Source: Pseudoponticoccus marisrubri (GTDB lineage: Bacteria; Pseudomonadota; Alphaproteobacteria; Rhodobacterales; Rhodobacteraceae). From it: a stretch of 64,000 bases of DNA. This document shows, in pieces, positions 8,265 to 16,733 of this stretch. Made by a program: the position numbers and the translations under genes. Positions within the stretch are counted from its first letter, which is position 1. The number at the start of each line of letters is the position of its first letter. The stretch lies in the NCBI RefSeq assembly GCF_001482405.1, contig NZ_LPXO01000016.1, forward strand, positions 1-64,000, in the 5' to 3' direction. The notes under the pieces are model-generated. The model did not search any database and was not told the origin of the DNA. It saw only the letters and a program-made list of their open reading frames with translations.

Positions 8265-9285
8265 CGCCCCCGTCTTCGAAGTGCGCGACATCCGCAAGGA
8301 ATACGCGCTCGGCAAGCCCGGCCTCTTCGGCGGCAAGGTCCGCTCGCTCACCGCCGTCAAGGATGTCAGCTTTGCCCTGCGCCGCGGCGAGACCGTGGGC
8401 CTTGTGGGCGAATCCGGCTGCGGCAAGTCCAGCCTCGCGCGCACCGTGCTGCGCCTGAACGAGCCCAGCGGCGGCGAGGTGCACTATCATGGGCAGGACA
8501 TCCTCGCGCTGTCGCGCCCCGAGATGCAGAAGCTGCGCCGCCACATCCAGGTGGTCTTCCAGGACCCCTACAGCTCGCTCGACCCGCGCTTCACCGTGCG
8601 CCGCATCCTCAGCGAGCCCTGGCAGATCTTTCCCGACATCGTGCCGCCCGAGCAACGCGAGGCGCGCGTGGCCGAATTGCTGACGCTGGTGGGCTTGAAC
8701 CCCTCGGACGCGGATCGCTACCCGCACCAGTTCTCGGGCGGGCAGCGCCAGCGGATCGGCATCGCACGCGCGCTCGCGCTCGAGCCCGAGGTGATCGTCT
8801 GTGACGAAGCGGTCTCGGCGCTGGACGTCTCGGTGCAGGCGCAGGTGGTGAACCTGCTCAAGGAATTGCAGGACAAGCTGGGCCTCGCCTACCTGTTCAT
8901 CGCGCATGACCTGTCGGTGGTGCGCCACATCTCGGACCGGGTGATCGTGATGTACCTGGGCGAAGTGGTCGAGGAAGGTCCGGTCGAAGAGGTCTTCACC
9001 ACGCCGCGCCACCCCTACACGGTTGCGCTGCTCTCGGCGGTGCCCCTGCCCGACCCGTCCCGGCGCGACCGCGAGGTGATCGTGCTCGAGGGCGAGGTGC
9101 CCAACCCGATCTTCCCGCCCTCGGGCTGCCCGTTCCACCCGCGCTGCGCCCACGCGCAGGAGATCTGCCGCCAGACCCCGCCCCCGGTCCGGACCATCGG
9201 CCCCACCAGGGCCCGCTGCCATTTCGCCGGCGCGCTCGACACGCCCCCCGACCTCGCCCACGCCGCGGACGACGGGCCGTCATAG
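8257..9285 (+). CDS. ABC transporter ATP-binding protein, DppF/OppF type
   Basis: This 342-residue ATPase is the partner of the preceding gene, which it overlaps by eight bases. It has Walker A GESGCGKSS, the Q-loop region VVFQDPYSSLDPR, the signature FSGGQRQRIGIARAL, Walker B VIVCDEAVSALD and the switch region LFIAHDLS. The C-terminal Cys-rich motif CPFHPRCAHAQEIC is present. It is the last gene of the five-gene importer operon. No clear U-tailed terminator follows; the next plus-strand gene is 356 bp away. Confidence 0.93.
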   Translation: MTDAPVFEVRDIRKEYALGKPGLFGGKVRSLTAVKDVSFALRRGETVGLVGESGCGKSSLARTVLRLNEPSGGEVHYHGQDILALSRPEMQKLRRHIQVVFQDPYSSLDPRFTVRRILSEPWQIFPDIVPPEQREARVAELLTLVGLNPSDADRYPHQFSGGQRQRIGIARALALEPEVIVCDEAVSALDVSVQAQVVNLLKELQDKLGLAYLFIAHDLSVVRHISDRVIVMYLGEVVEEGPVEEVFTTPRHPYTVALLSAVPLPDPSRRDREVIVLEGEVPNPIFPPSGCPFHPRCAHAQEICRQTPPPVRTIGPTRARCHFAGALDTPPDLAHAADDGPS

Positions 9286-9300
9286 CCCCGCGCGCGCCGC

Positions 9301-9498
9301 TCAAGGCAGCCGTGCCGCGCGCATGGGGCGACCCCGGGCCGGCGCGCGCAAGACCCTGGCAAGCCACGCCGCCACGCCGCGGCCGCCGGCAGCCTTGCGC
9401 GCCGCCAGCATCTGCGCGGCGTGGCGGTCCTGCGCGTCCTTCGGGTGCAGGTGATCAGGGCGGGCGGTCAGGATGCGGGTGTCGAGCGGGGTCAGCAT
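9301..9498 (-). CDS. Small basic protein of unknown function
   Basis: This is a 65-codon reading frame starting MLTPLDTRILTARPDHLHPKD and ending in an Arg/Pro-rich tail. It is supported mainly by a very good ribosome site: AGGAGA lies six bases before the ATG on the minus strand. The N-terminal half is acidic-neutral and the C-terminal half strongly basic, with no membrane segment or cysteine. It faces away from the fusion regulator at 9642, so the 143-bp gap between them could hold both promoters. I do not recognise a family. A chance ORF remains possible in DNA this rich in G+C. Confidence 0.45.
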   Translation of the reverse strand: MLTPLDTRILTARPDHLHPKDAQDRHAAQMLAARKAAGGRGVAAWLARVLRAPARGRPMRAARLP

Positions 9499-9641
9499 GG
9501 TGGTCTCCTCTGATGTGATGACCCCATCCTCGCAAACCGGCGCGCTGCGCGCTTGAGGGCCGTCCTTGGATAATCCTTGGAAACCCCTGTGTTTCGATCC
9601 GGAGCTTGCGCAAACGTGCCGCGCGCGGCTTTACTCGGGAC

Positions 9642-10844
9642 ATGATCCTGACTTTCGCGGAGTGCCGGCTGGATTGCGACGCGCTGACCCTGACCCGGGA
9701 CGGCGCGCCCGTGCCGGTGGAGCCGCAGGTCTTCGACCTTGTCCGGCTTCTGGCCGAAAGCCCCGGCCGCGTGGTGACCCGGGACGAGATCATCGCACGG
9801 GTCTGGGGCGGGCGGATCGTCAGCGACAGCGCCATCTCGGCGCGCATCGCCGCGGCGCGCAAGGCGGTGGGCGATGACGGCAAGCGGCAGGCGGTGATCC
9901 GCACCGTGGCGCGGCGCGGGCTGCAGATGGCGGTGCCCGTCGATCGCGACGCGCCGGAGGCCCCCGCCCCCGTCACGCCACCGCGCGTGCGCTACGCGCG
10001 CAACGCGGCCGGGCAGATGATCGCCTATACGGTCACCGGGGACGGGCCGCCGGTGCTCAACGTCTCGTTCTTTGCCCGCGCGGTCGAGCGCGAATGGCAG
10101 GTTCCCTCGCGGCGCCTGCTGCTCGAGGCGCTGGCCGCGCGGCACCGGCTGGTCTGCTATGACGAGATCGGCGCCGGCCTGTCGACGCGCGGCATGGAGG
10201 GCGTGAGCATCGACAGCAAGGCCGGGGAGATCCGCGCCGTGGCCGATGCCGCGGGGCTGGAACGTTTCGCGATCATGGCCGAATCCGGCGGCGCGCAGCA
10301 GGCCATCGCCTTTGCCGCCGCCTGGCCCGAACGGGTCACGGCTCTGGTGCTCTCGGGCGGCTATGCCGACGGGCGGCTGCGGCGCGGTACGGCCGACAGC
10401 GATTTCGTGCGCGCCATGATCCACGAGGGCTGGAGCCCGGGCTCGGTCGCGATCAGCCGCGCCTACCTGACCGCCTATTGCCCCGACGGCCCGTTCGAGG
10501 CCGCAGCGGAAGTGGCGCAGATGATGCAGGAGGCGACGCATCGCGCCGACATGCTCTACCAGCGCGACCTGTCCAACGGCGCCTCGGTGGCGCATCTGCT
10601 CGACCGCATCACCTGCCCCACGCTGGTGATCCATGCGCGCGGCGACATGGTGCACCCGCTGGCCGAGGGGCAGAAGCTGGCCGCCGGGATCCGGCGGGCC
10701 GAGCTGCACGTGCTGGAATCGGGCAATCACCTGCCGCTGGCCGGGTCAGAGGGGATCCGGCCCTATCTCGACCAGATCACCGGGTTTCTCGCGGCCCATG
10801 CCGGCGATGCCGCCCCCACTGGCGCTTGGCCGCAGGATTGGTAG
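9642..10844 (+). CDS. Winged-helix (OmpR/CadC-type) regulator fused to an alpha/beta hydrolase
   Basis: This is a 400-residue two-domain protein. Residues 1-100 form a Trans_reg_C winged helix (VFDLVRLLAESPGRVVTRDEI, then VIRTVARRGLQM at the wing). Residues 117-400 form an alpha/beta hydrolase with YDEIGAGLSTR near residue 173 and the nucleophile elbow MAESGGAQQA, with Ser at about residue 215. A late Asp lies in HARGDMVHPL and the catalytic-type His in LESGNHLPLAG. The triad appears intact. It probably acts as a one-component regulator whose sensor is, or was, an esterase-like domain. The ATG at 9642 is chosen because the domain starts there; an upstream start would add 12 residues. No phosphoacceptor receiver domain is present. 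Confidence 0.8.
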   Translation: MILTFAECRLDCDALTLTRDGAPVPVEPQVFDLVRLLAESPGRVVTRDEIIARVWGGRIVSDSAISARIAAARKAVGDDGKRQAVIRTVARRGLQMAVPVDRDAPEAPAPVTPPRVRYARNAAGQMIAYTVTGDGPPVLNVSFFARAVEREWQVPSRRLLLEALAARHRLVCYDEIGAGLSTRGMEGVSIDSKAGEIRAVADAAGLERFAIMAESGGAQQAIAFAAAWPERVTALVLSGGYADGRLRRGTADSDFVRAMIHEGWSPGSVAISRAYLTAYCPDGPFEAAAEVAQMMQEATHRADMLYQRDLSNGASVAHLLDRITCPTLVIHARGDMVHPLAEGQKLAAGIRRAELHVLESGNHLPLAGSEGIRPYLDQITGFLAAHAGDAAPTGAWPQDW

Positions 10845-10868
10845 TCTCCGCCGCAAAGGAGAGACCCC

Positions 10869-12638
10869 ATGTTCCAGAGCTTTGAGACCACCGCCTCGCC
10901 CGGGCAGGGCCCGGCCCGCCTCGCCGCCCTGCGCGACGTCATGGAGCGCGAGGGGCTGGACGGCGTGATCGTGCCCCGCGCCGATGCGCATCAGGGCGAA
11001 TATGTCGCCCCGCGCGATGACCGGCTGGCCTGGCTGACCGGGTTCACCGGCTCGGCCGGCTGGTGCGTCGCCCTGCGCGACCGCGCGGCGGTCTTCGTCG
11101 ACAGCCGCTACCGCGTGCAGGTCCGCGCGCAGGTGGCCGAGGTCTTCGAGCCGGTGGACTGGCCCGAAACCTCGCTGGGCGACTGGATCGCCGGGGCGCT
11201 GCCCGCCGGCACGGTCGGGTTCGACCCCTGGCTGCTGACCGTCGAGCAGAAGCGCGCGCTGGAGGGCAAGCTGGGCGCCATCACCCTGCGCGCCGTCGAG
11301 AACCCGGTCGACCGGATCTGGGAAGACCAGCCCGCCCCGCCCATGGGCAAGATCTTTGCCCAGCCCGAGGCGCTGGCCGGCGAGCCGCATGGCGCCAAGA
11401 TCGACCGGCTCGCGGCGTCGCTGGAGGGCGCCGCGGCCGCCGTGCTGACCCTGCCCGACAGCATCGCCTGGCTGCTCAACATCCGCGGCAGCGACATTCC
11501 CCGCAACCCGGTGCCGCATGCCTTTGCGCTGCTGCATGCCGATGCGCGGGTGACGCTCTTCGTGGCCGAGGCAAAGCTTGCCGATCTGGGTGACCACCTG
11601 GGCGGGCGCGTCACCGTGGCGCCGCCCGAACAGCTGCTGGAGACGCTGGCCGCGCTGGAGGGACAGGTGCGCATCGACCCGGCCTCCTGCCCCGTGGCCC
11701 TGGCCGAGGCGCTGGCCGACCCGGTCGAGGGGCCCGATCCCTGCCTGCTGCCCAAGGCGCGCAAGACTGCCGCCGAGCTGGAGGGCGCGCGCGCCGCGCA
11801 TCTGCGCGACGGGGCGGCCATGGTGCGCTTCCTCGCCTGGCTCGACGACCAGCCCCCCGGCAGCCTGACCGAGATCGACGTGGTCCGCCGGCTCGAGGCC
11901 GAGCGCCGCGCCACCAACGCGCTGCGCGACATCAGCTTCGAAACCATCGCCGGGGCCGGACCAAACGGCGCCATCGTGCATTACCGCGTCACCGAAGAGA
12001 CCGACCGCCGCGTGGCCGAGGGCGAGCTGCTGCTGGTCGACAGCGGCGGGCAATACGTCGACGGCACCACCGACATCACCCGCACCGTCGCCATCGGCGA
12101 TCCCGGCCCCGAGGAGGCCGCGGCCTTCACCCGGGTGCTCAAAGGGATGATCGCGGTGTCGCGACTGCGTTTTCCGAAGGGGCTGACCGGGCGCGACATC
12201 GACCCCTTCGCGCGCGCCGCGCTGTGGGAGGCGGGGCTCGATTACGGGCACGGCACCGGGCACGGGGTCGGCGCCTATCTCTCGGTGCACGAGGGTCCCG
12301 CCCGCATCGCGCGCAGCGGCACGGTGGCGCTGGAACCCGGCATGATCCTGTCGAACGAGCCGGGCTTCTACCGCGAGGGCGCCTTCGGCATACGGATCGA
12401 GAACCTGATCGCGGTCGAGGACGCGCCGGCCTTGCAAGATCAGACCGTGGCACGCATGTTGCGGTTCGAAACCCTGACATGGGTACCGATCGACACGCGG
12501 CTGGTCGTGCCCGCCCTGATGACCGGGGCCGAGCGCGACTGGCTGAACGCCTACCATGCCGAGGTCGAGGCGCGGATCGGCCCGCTGGTCGAAGGATCGG
12601 CCCGGGACTGGTTGTCGCGGGCCTGTCAGGCTATCTGA
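10869..12638 (+). CDS. Xaa-Pro aminopeptidase (M24B)
   Basis: This 589-residue cytosolic metallopeptidase has the three-domain layout of the long (eukaryotic-type) aminopeptidase P, with two creatinase-like N-terminal domains and a C-terminal pita-bread domain. Metal ligands are visible: Asp in LLLVDSGGQYVDGTTDITR, the second Asp nine or so residues on, His in GHGTGHGVGAYLSVHEGP, Glu in LSNEPGFYREGAFGIR and the last Glu in RIENLIAV. It removes N-terminal residues preceding proline and could process peptides brought in by transporters. It begins 24 bp after the fusion regulator with an AAGGAGAG ribosome site, so the two may be cotranscribed. Confidence 0.93.
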   Translation: MFQSFETTASPGQGPARLAALRDVMEREGLDGVIVPRADAHQGEYVAPRDDRLAWLTGFTGSAGWCVALRDRAAVFVDSRYRVQVRAQVAEVFEPVDWPETSLGDWIAGALPAGTVGFDPWLLTVEQKRALEGKLGAITLRAVENPVDRIWEDQPAPPMGKIFAQPEALAGEPHGAKIDRLAASLEGAAAAVLTLPDSIAWLLNIRGSDIPRNPVPHAFALLHADARVTLFVAEAKLADLGDHLGGRVTVAPPEQLLETLAALEGQVRIDPASCPVALAEALADPVEGPDPCLLPKARKTAAELEGARAAHLRDGAAMVRFLAWLDDQPPGSLTEIDVVRRLEAERRATNALRDISFETIAGAGPNGAIVHYRVTEETDRRVAEGELLLVDSGGQYVDGTTDITRTVAIGDPGPEEAAAFTRVLKGMIAVSRLRFPKGLTGRDIDPFARAALWEAGLDYGHGTGHGVGAYLSVHEGPARIARSGTVALEPGMILSNEPGFYREGAFGIRIENLIAVEDAPALQDQTVARMLRFETLTWVPIDTRLVVPALMTGAERDWLNAYHAEVEARIGPLVEGSARDWLSRACQAI

Positions 12639-12655
12639 CATGATAACGTTACACG

Positions 12656-12677
12656 CCCCGTGTCTGACAGAGCGGGG
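12656..12677. other. Imperfect hairpin between pepP and the DUF427 gene
   Basis: CCCCG (12656-12660) pairs with CGGGG (12673-12677), with an inner TCTG/CAGA pairing around a single A. It lies 18 bases after the aminopeptidase stop and before the DUF427 start. It may be a weak terminator or mRNA-end structure. No U-tract follows. Confidence 0.3.
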
Positions 12678-12699
12678 TTCAGGACAGGGGACAGCACTC

Positions 12700-13044
12700 A
12701 TGAGCAAGCACATCACCATCACGCAGGCCGAGGGAACCTGGGTCGTCCGTGCCGGCGGCGCCGTGCTGGGCGAGTCGAGCGACGCGCTGGAGCTGGTCGA
12801 GGGCGACATGGCCCCGGTGATCTATTTCCCGCGCAGCGATATCGGCATGGCCTTCCTCGAGCGGACCGATCACAGCACGCATTGCCCGCACAAGGGCGAT
12901 GCCAGCTATTTCTCGATCATGTCGAAATCGACCACCTACGAGAATGCCGCCTGGTCCTACGAGGACCCCTCCGAGGACGTGGCCCGCATCAAGGACCACC
13001 TCGCCTTCTACCAGCAGGACGGGGTGACCGTCGAACAGGTCTGA
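12700..13044 (+). CDS. DUF427 domain protein
   Basis: This 114-residue single-domain protein has the DUF427 hallmark VIYFPRSDIGMAFLERTDHSTHCPHKGDASYFSI (in two parts, around residues 40-75), followed by an Asn-Ala-Ala-Trp-Ser-Tyr-Glu segment. The family folds as a small beta-barrel and has no settled biochemical role. The conserved His-Cys-Pro-His-Lys-Gly cluster suggests a ligand or metal site. The start ATG follows AGGGGACAG. A longer frame upstream runs into the aminopeptidase gene and is rejected. Confidence 0.85.
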   Translation: MSKHITITQAEGTWVVRAGGAVLGESSDALELVEGDMAPVIYFPRSDIGMAFLERTDHSTHCPHKGDASYFSIMSKSTTYENAAWSYEDPSEDVARIKDHLAFYQQDGVTVEQV

Positions 13045-13056
13045 GCGCCCCTTGCG

Positions 13057-13082
13057 GGGCCGGAACACGCCCGTTCCGGCCC
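13057..13082. terminator. Strong hairpin after the DUF427 gene
   Basis: GGGCCGGAAC (13057-13066) and GTTCCGGCCC (13073-13082) form a perfect 10-bp stem with a 6-base loop, starting 13 bases after the stop codon. No run of T follows, so it is a hairpin that may stabilise or end the transcript rather than a classical U-tailed terminator. Confidence 0.55.
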
Positions 13083-13177
13083 TGACAGCCGCCGACAGGG
13101 CGGCGTTATTGCATATCAGGCGCGCGGGGCGCTTTGCTGGGGCCAATCCCGGATTTCTGTACAAGGACGCCCCCGCC

Positions 13178-13834
13178 ATGTTCCGCCTGATCCTCTTCCT
13201 CTCTGCCCTCCTGCTCGGGACCGCCGCCGCGGCCACCCAATCGCTTTACGTGAACGCGCCCGATGACGGGTTCCTCAACCTGCGCAGCGGCCCCTCGACC
13301 GCCTATCGCGTCATCCGGCAGATGCCGCATGGCGACACGGTCACCGTGCTGTCGACGCCGGGCAAGTGGTACAAGGTGCTGCACCGCTCGGGCGCCAGCG
13401 GTTGGGCGCATAGCGGCTGGCTGGTGCAGGACGATCCCACCCGCGCGCCCGGCTATCACGACGGCATCACGCAGCTGCCCACGCTTTACGTCCATGCGCC
13501 GGGCCATGGCGCGCTGAACCTGCGGCAGGGCCCGGGCACCGAGCATGCGGTGATCCTGCAGATGGCGCAGGCCAGCCGGGTCGAGGTGCTGGGCGAGCAG
13601 GGCAAATGGCTGCTGGTCCGGCACGAGAGCGGCCATGTCGGCTGGGCGCATGGCGACTACCTGTCCAGCACGCGGCAGGCCCTGCCCCGCGCGCCGCACG
13701 GCCCGGCGCTGCATGGCCATGTGGCCACGAAGAAATGGCGCCAGATCATCGCCACCTGCCAGGAGCGTCCCGGCGCGGCCTTCCGCCCCTGCATCGCGTG
13801 GCACCTGCGCCGGATGCAGCCCCGCGGCTGGTAG
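13178..13834 (+). CDS. Secreted protein with two bacterial SH3 (SH3b) domains
   Basis: This 218-residue protein has a signal peptide (MFRLILFLSALLLGTAAAA). Two tandem SH3_3 domains follow: LYVNAPDDGFLNLRSGPSTAYRVI near residue 23 with WYKVLHRSGASGWAHSGWL, and LYVHAPGHGALNLRQGPGTEHAVI near residue 104 with WLLVRHESGHVGWAHGDYL. The C-terminal 50 residues are basic, with a Cys pair. SH3b domains usually bind peptidoglycan or mediate envelope contacts, so a periplasmic envelope role is likely. The ATG at 13178 is chosen because the signal peptide starts there. The gene stands alone, bounded by hairpins on both sides. Confidence 0.85.
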   Translation: MFRLILFLSALLLGTAAAATQSLYVNAPDDGFLNLRSGPSTAYRVIRQMPHGDTVTVLSTPGKWYKVLHRSGASGWAHSGWLVQDDPTRAPGYHDGITQLPTLYVHAPGHGALNLRQGPGTEHAVILQMAQASRVEVLGEQGKWLLVRHESGHVGWAHGDYLSSTRQALPRAPHGPALHGHVATKKWRQIIATCQERPGAAFRPCIAWHLRRMQPRGW

Positions 13835-13872
13835 GCCGCAGTCCGCCGCCTGCCCAATTCCTCACCGCTGAT

Positions 13873-13903
13873 CCGCCCCCTGCCCCCGTGTCGCAGGGGG
13901 CGG
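13873..13903. terminator. Stem-loop after the SH3b-protein gene
   Basis: CCGCCCCCTG (13873-13882) pairs perfectly with CAGGGGGCGG (13894-13903) across an 11-base loop, 39 bases after the stop. There is no T-run. It is a candidate transcript end for the SH3b gene, or a structure in the leader of the next gene. Confidence 0.45.
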
Positions 13904-14014
13904 GCCCGTTCGGCACTGGCCCGGGGCCGCCCCACCTGTCACCATCGCACGACCTGCCGGCCACGCGCGCCATCCCGGGCGCGCGGGCACGACGGGGCGA
14001 AAGCGAGGGATCCG

Positions 14015-14836
14015 ATGAGCATGCGTTTGAACCTGGGCTGCCGGCTGACTTTCGGGCTGCCCGCGCCCACCCCGATGATCCTGCTGCTCAACGTGCATTA
14101 CTCGCGCGCCAGCGACCTTGAACGGCCCGACCTGCTGGTCACCGACCCGGCCGTGCCGGTCACCGCCTATCGCGACGGGTTCGGCAATTGGTGCACCCGT
14201 CTGGTGGCGCCGGCCGGCACGATGACCGTCTCGACCGATGGCACGCTGCGCGACGCCGGGTTCTCCGACCCGGTGGGGCTGGAGGCCGAGCAGGTCCCGG
14301 TCGAGCTGCTGCCCGCCGAGGTGCTGCCCTTCCTGCTGCCCAGCCGCTATTGCGAAAGCGACGTGCTGTCGGATTACGCCTGGCAGCATTTCGGCCAGAC
14401 CCCGCCGGGCTGGGCGCGGGTGCAGGCGGTCTGCGACCACGTGCACAACCACGTCACCTTCGGCTACCAGTATTCGCGGCCCACGCGCACGGCGGTCGAC
14501 GCGCTGAACGAGGCCCGCGGCGTCTGTCGCGACTTCACGCATCTGGCGGTGGCGCTCTGCCGCGCGCTGAACATCCCCACGCGCTACTGCACCGGCTATG
14601 TCAGCGATATCGGCCAGCCGCCGCCCCATGCCGAGATGGATTTCGCCGCCTGGATGGAGGTCTATCTTGGCGGGCAATGGTGGGTCTTCGATCCGCGCAA
14701 CAACGACATCCGCTATGGCCGCGTGCTGATTGCGCAGGGGCGCGACGCGGCCGATGTGCCGCTGACCCACAGCTTTGGTCAGCACAGCCTGACCGGGTTC
14801 GAGGTCTGGATCGACGAGGCGCCCGCGCAGGGCTGA
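14015..14836 (+). CDS. Transglutaminase-like cysteine protease-fold protein
   Basis: This 273-residue protein has an N-terminal beta domain of about 130 residues and a transglutaminase core. The active-site Cys lies in DALNEARGVCRDFTHLAVAL near residue 169. The aromatic block MDFAAWMEVYLGGQWWVFDPRNN near residue 208 contains the Asp of the catalytic triad, but Ala stands where many family members have the catalytic His. Relatives are peptidases or amidases of unknown substrate. There is no signal peptide, so it is probably cytosolic. The gene is convergent with the ectoine operon, with a shared hairpin between them. Confidence 0.85.
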   Translation: MSMRLNLGCRLTFGLPAPTPMILLLNVHYSRASDLERPDLLVTDPAVPVTAYRDGFGNWCTRLVAPAGTMTVSTDGTLRDAGFSDPVGLEAEQVPVELLPAEVLPFLLPSRYCESDVLSDYAWQHFGQTPPGWARVQAVCDHVHNHVTFGYQYSRPTRTAVDALNEARGVCRDFTHLAVALCRALNIPTRYCTGYVSDIGQPPPHAEMDFAAWMEVYLGGQWWVFDPRNNDIRYGRVLIAQGRDAADVPLTHSFGQHSLTGFEVWIDEAPAQG

Positions 14837-14848
14837 GCCGCAATGCGA

Positions 14849-14878
14849 GACGGGCGGCGCCGTTTGGCACCGCCCGTC
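14849..14878. terminator. Bidirectional hairpin between convergent genes
   Basis: A 13-bp stem with one mismatch (14849-14861 against 14866-14878) closes on the loop GTTT. It lies 13 bases after the transglutaminase stop and 28 bases beyond the ask stop on the other strand, so it can end both convergent transcripts. No long T-run is present on either side. Confidence 0.6.
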
Positions 14879-14905
14879 CCCGGATCTCTCAGGCCGTCCT
14901 GTCGC

Positions 14906-16327
14906 TCAGGCGGCCAGTTTCACCTTTTTTCCCGTGCTCTCCACCAGCGCCTGGTGCAGCGCCTTGATGGTGGGGGCCAGGTCGTCACGCTCCATGATGA
15001 ACTGCACGTCCACGTTGCGCGGCCCCTGGCTGGCGCCCAGGCTTTCCATGCCGGCCTCGGCGATGGCCTGAAGCCCGCGGGTCAGCACCGACAGCCCGCG
15101 CAGATCGCGGCCCACGACCGAAGCCATGCCTAGCGTGCGCGCCTTGATCTCGGCCGAGGGGTACAGCTTGGCGATGTCCTTCTCGACGCGGCGCATCTTC
15201 TTGAGCGAGGCATCCACGTAATGCGTGATCGTGTTGGCGTTCGACACCTTGGACACGATGCGCACGTCATGCCGGGTCAGCACGTCGAGGATCGCGGCGT
15301 CATAACCCTTCACGCCGACCATGTCCTGCTCGAACACTTCCAGCGCCACGACGTTCAGCCCGGTGACGATCTCGACCGCGGCCTCGTCGGCGGGCTGATC
15401 GTCGATCAGCGTGCCCGGGTCATGCGGCTCGAAGGCGTTTGTCACGCGCAGCGGCACCTCGGCCTGGCGCAGCGTCTTGGCCGCCTTCGGGTGGATCGCC
15501 TCCATCCCCAGGTTCGACAGCTGGTCGGCCACGTCGTAATTGGTCCGGCCCAGCTTGCGCACATTCTCCTGACCCACCAGCTTGGGATCGGCCGAGGAGA
15601 GGTGGAATTCCTTGTGGATGATCGCCTCGCGCGCGCCCGTCAGGGCGGCCAGCTTCGAGAAGGTCACCTCGGAATAGCCGCGGTCGAACTCGCGCATGAG
15701 CCCTTCGGCACATTGCGCATAGCCGGTCACGATGGGCATCTCGGTTGCCGGGTCGATCCCGTCCATCGCCTGCGTGATACGCTCTTCCAGCGTCACGTCG
15801 CCCTCGTCGCGCCAGCCCGACAGGTCCACCAGCCGGGCATTGATGCCGGCGCGCTGCAGCAGCAGCGTGGTGACGAAGGCGGAATGCGCCTCGCCCAGCC
15901 CGCTCAGCAGCTCGCGGATCTGCAACATGTGCTCGGACAGGCGGAAATGACCGTAGGCGCAGAGGCGCTGCAGGTCGATCAGGCAGTTACGGGCGCCCTC
16001 GATCCGGTCGCGCACGAATTCGCGCGCCCGGTCCTGGTCGCCGGCCTGGTCGAGCACCGCGTCATGCGCCTCGATCATCGCATCGCCGACCTCACGCAGG
16101 GCATCGTGCCAGCCATGATCGTTCTCGGCGTTCGAGAACTGGCCGTAAACGCCGGGTTTGCCGCTCTTCTTGTGCTCCAGCAGGCGATCGGTGATGCCGC
16201 CGAAGGCCGAGACGACGAAGATCCGGCCGTAAGGATCGGCCCCGTCGCCCCGGATGAAGAGCGTGTCCAGCAATTCGTTGACGCGGGACATGGATGTCCC
16301 GCCGATTTTCTCAACCGTATGACTCAT
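14906..16327 (-). CDS. ask: Aspartate kinase, ectoine-specific
   Basis: This 473-residue enzyme phosphorylates L-aspartate to aspartyl phosphate, the first step towards aspartate semialdehyde, diaminobutyrate and ectoine. The N-terminal substrate motif is [15 protein letters not shown], and the kinase core includes [20 protein letters not shown] and [12 protein letters not shown]-terminal ACT domains follow ([18 protein letters not shown] and [17 protein letters not shown]). The insertion-rich central part and the linkage to ectABC are typical of the Ask_Ect type, which is less feedback-inhibited than the housekeeping enzyme. It overlaps ectC by four bases (ATGA) and is the last gene of the operon. 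Confidence 0.93.
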   Translation of the reverse strand: MSHTVEKIGGTSMSRVNELLDTLFIRGDGADPYGRIFVVSAFGGITDRLLEHKKSGKPGVYGQFSNAENDHGWHDALREVGDAMIEAHDAVLDQAGDQDRAREFVRDRIEGARNCLIDLQRLCAYGHFRLSEHMLQIRELLSGLGEAHSAFVTTLLLQRAGINARLVDLSGWRDEGDVTLEERITQAMDGIDPATEMPIVTGYAQCAEGLMREFDRGYSEVTFSKLAALTGAREAIIHKEFHLSSADPKLVGQENVRKLGRTNYDVADQLSNLGMEAIHPKAAKTLRQAEVPLRVTNAFEPHDPGTLIDDQPADEAAVEIVTGLNVVALEVFEQDMVGVKGYDAAILDVLTRHDVRIVSKVSNANTITHYVDASLKKMRRVEKDIAKLYPSAEIKARTLGMASVVGRDLRGLSVLTRGLQAIAEAGMESLGASQGPRNVDVQFIMERDDLAPTIKALHQALVESTGKKVKLAA

Positions 16328-16728
16328 TGCGTCTCCAGTTCTTCGGGCGCGGCATAAGAGCCGTCTTCCCGGTGCACCTCGGTGCCCGTCACGGGCGGGT
16401 TGAAGCAGCAGGCCATGACCAGCTCTTCATCCGCCTTCAGAACGTGACGGTCATGCTTGTCCAGCGCGTACATGACGCCCGGCTTGATGGCGTGGACCTC
16501 GCCGGTCGCCAGGTCGGTGATCGACCCGGTGCCCTGCATGCAGTACACGCTCTCGAAATGGTTCTTGTACTCGAAGGTGTGCTCCGAGCCTTCCTCGAGG
16601 AAGGTGATGTGGAACGAGAAGCCCATCCCGTCACCGGCCAGGAGCATCCGCACCGAGGACCATTTCGCATCCGAGACGACGCGGTCCCGCTCGTTTTTCA
16701 CGATCTCGTTGAAATCACGTACGATCAT
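16324..16728 (-). CDS. ectC: Ectoine synthase
   Basis: This 134-residue cupin-fold enzyme cyclises N-gamma-acetyl-diaminobutyrate to ectoine. Family signatures are [18 protein letters not shown] at the start, [21 protein letters not shown] and [20 protein letters not shown] in the cupin barrel, and the C-terminal [19 protein letters not shown]. The length matches the family norm of about 130. The ATG at 16728 is chosen because it restores the conserved N-terminus and lies five bases after the ectB stop; the longer frame overlaps ectB. It acts in the cytoplasm in compatible-solute synthesis. Confidence 0.97.
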   Translation of the reverse strand: MIVRDFNEIVKNERDRVVSDAKWSSVRMLLAGDGMGFSFHITFLEEGSEHTFEYKNHFESVYCMQGTGSITDLATGEVHAIKPGVMYALDKHDRHVLKADEELVMACCFNPPVTGTEVHREDGSYAAPEELETQ

Positions 16729-16733
16729 ATCTG

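Noticed and set aside
13835-14014. tRNA or small RNA gene in the gap before the transglutaminase gene
   Set aside because: The only structure is a simple 10-bp G+C stem-loop. No cloverleaf, CCA or T-loop sequence was seen.
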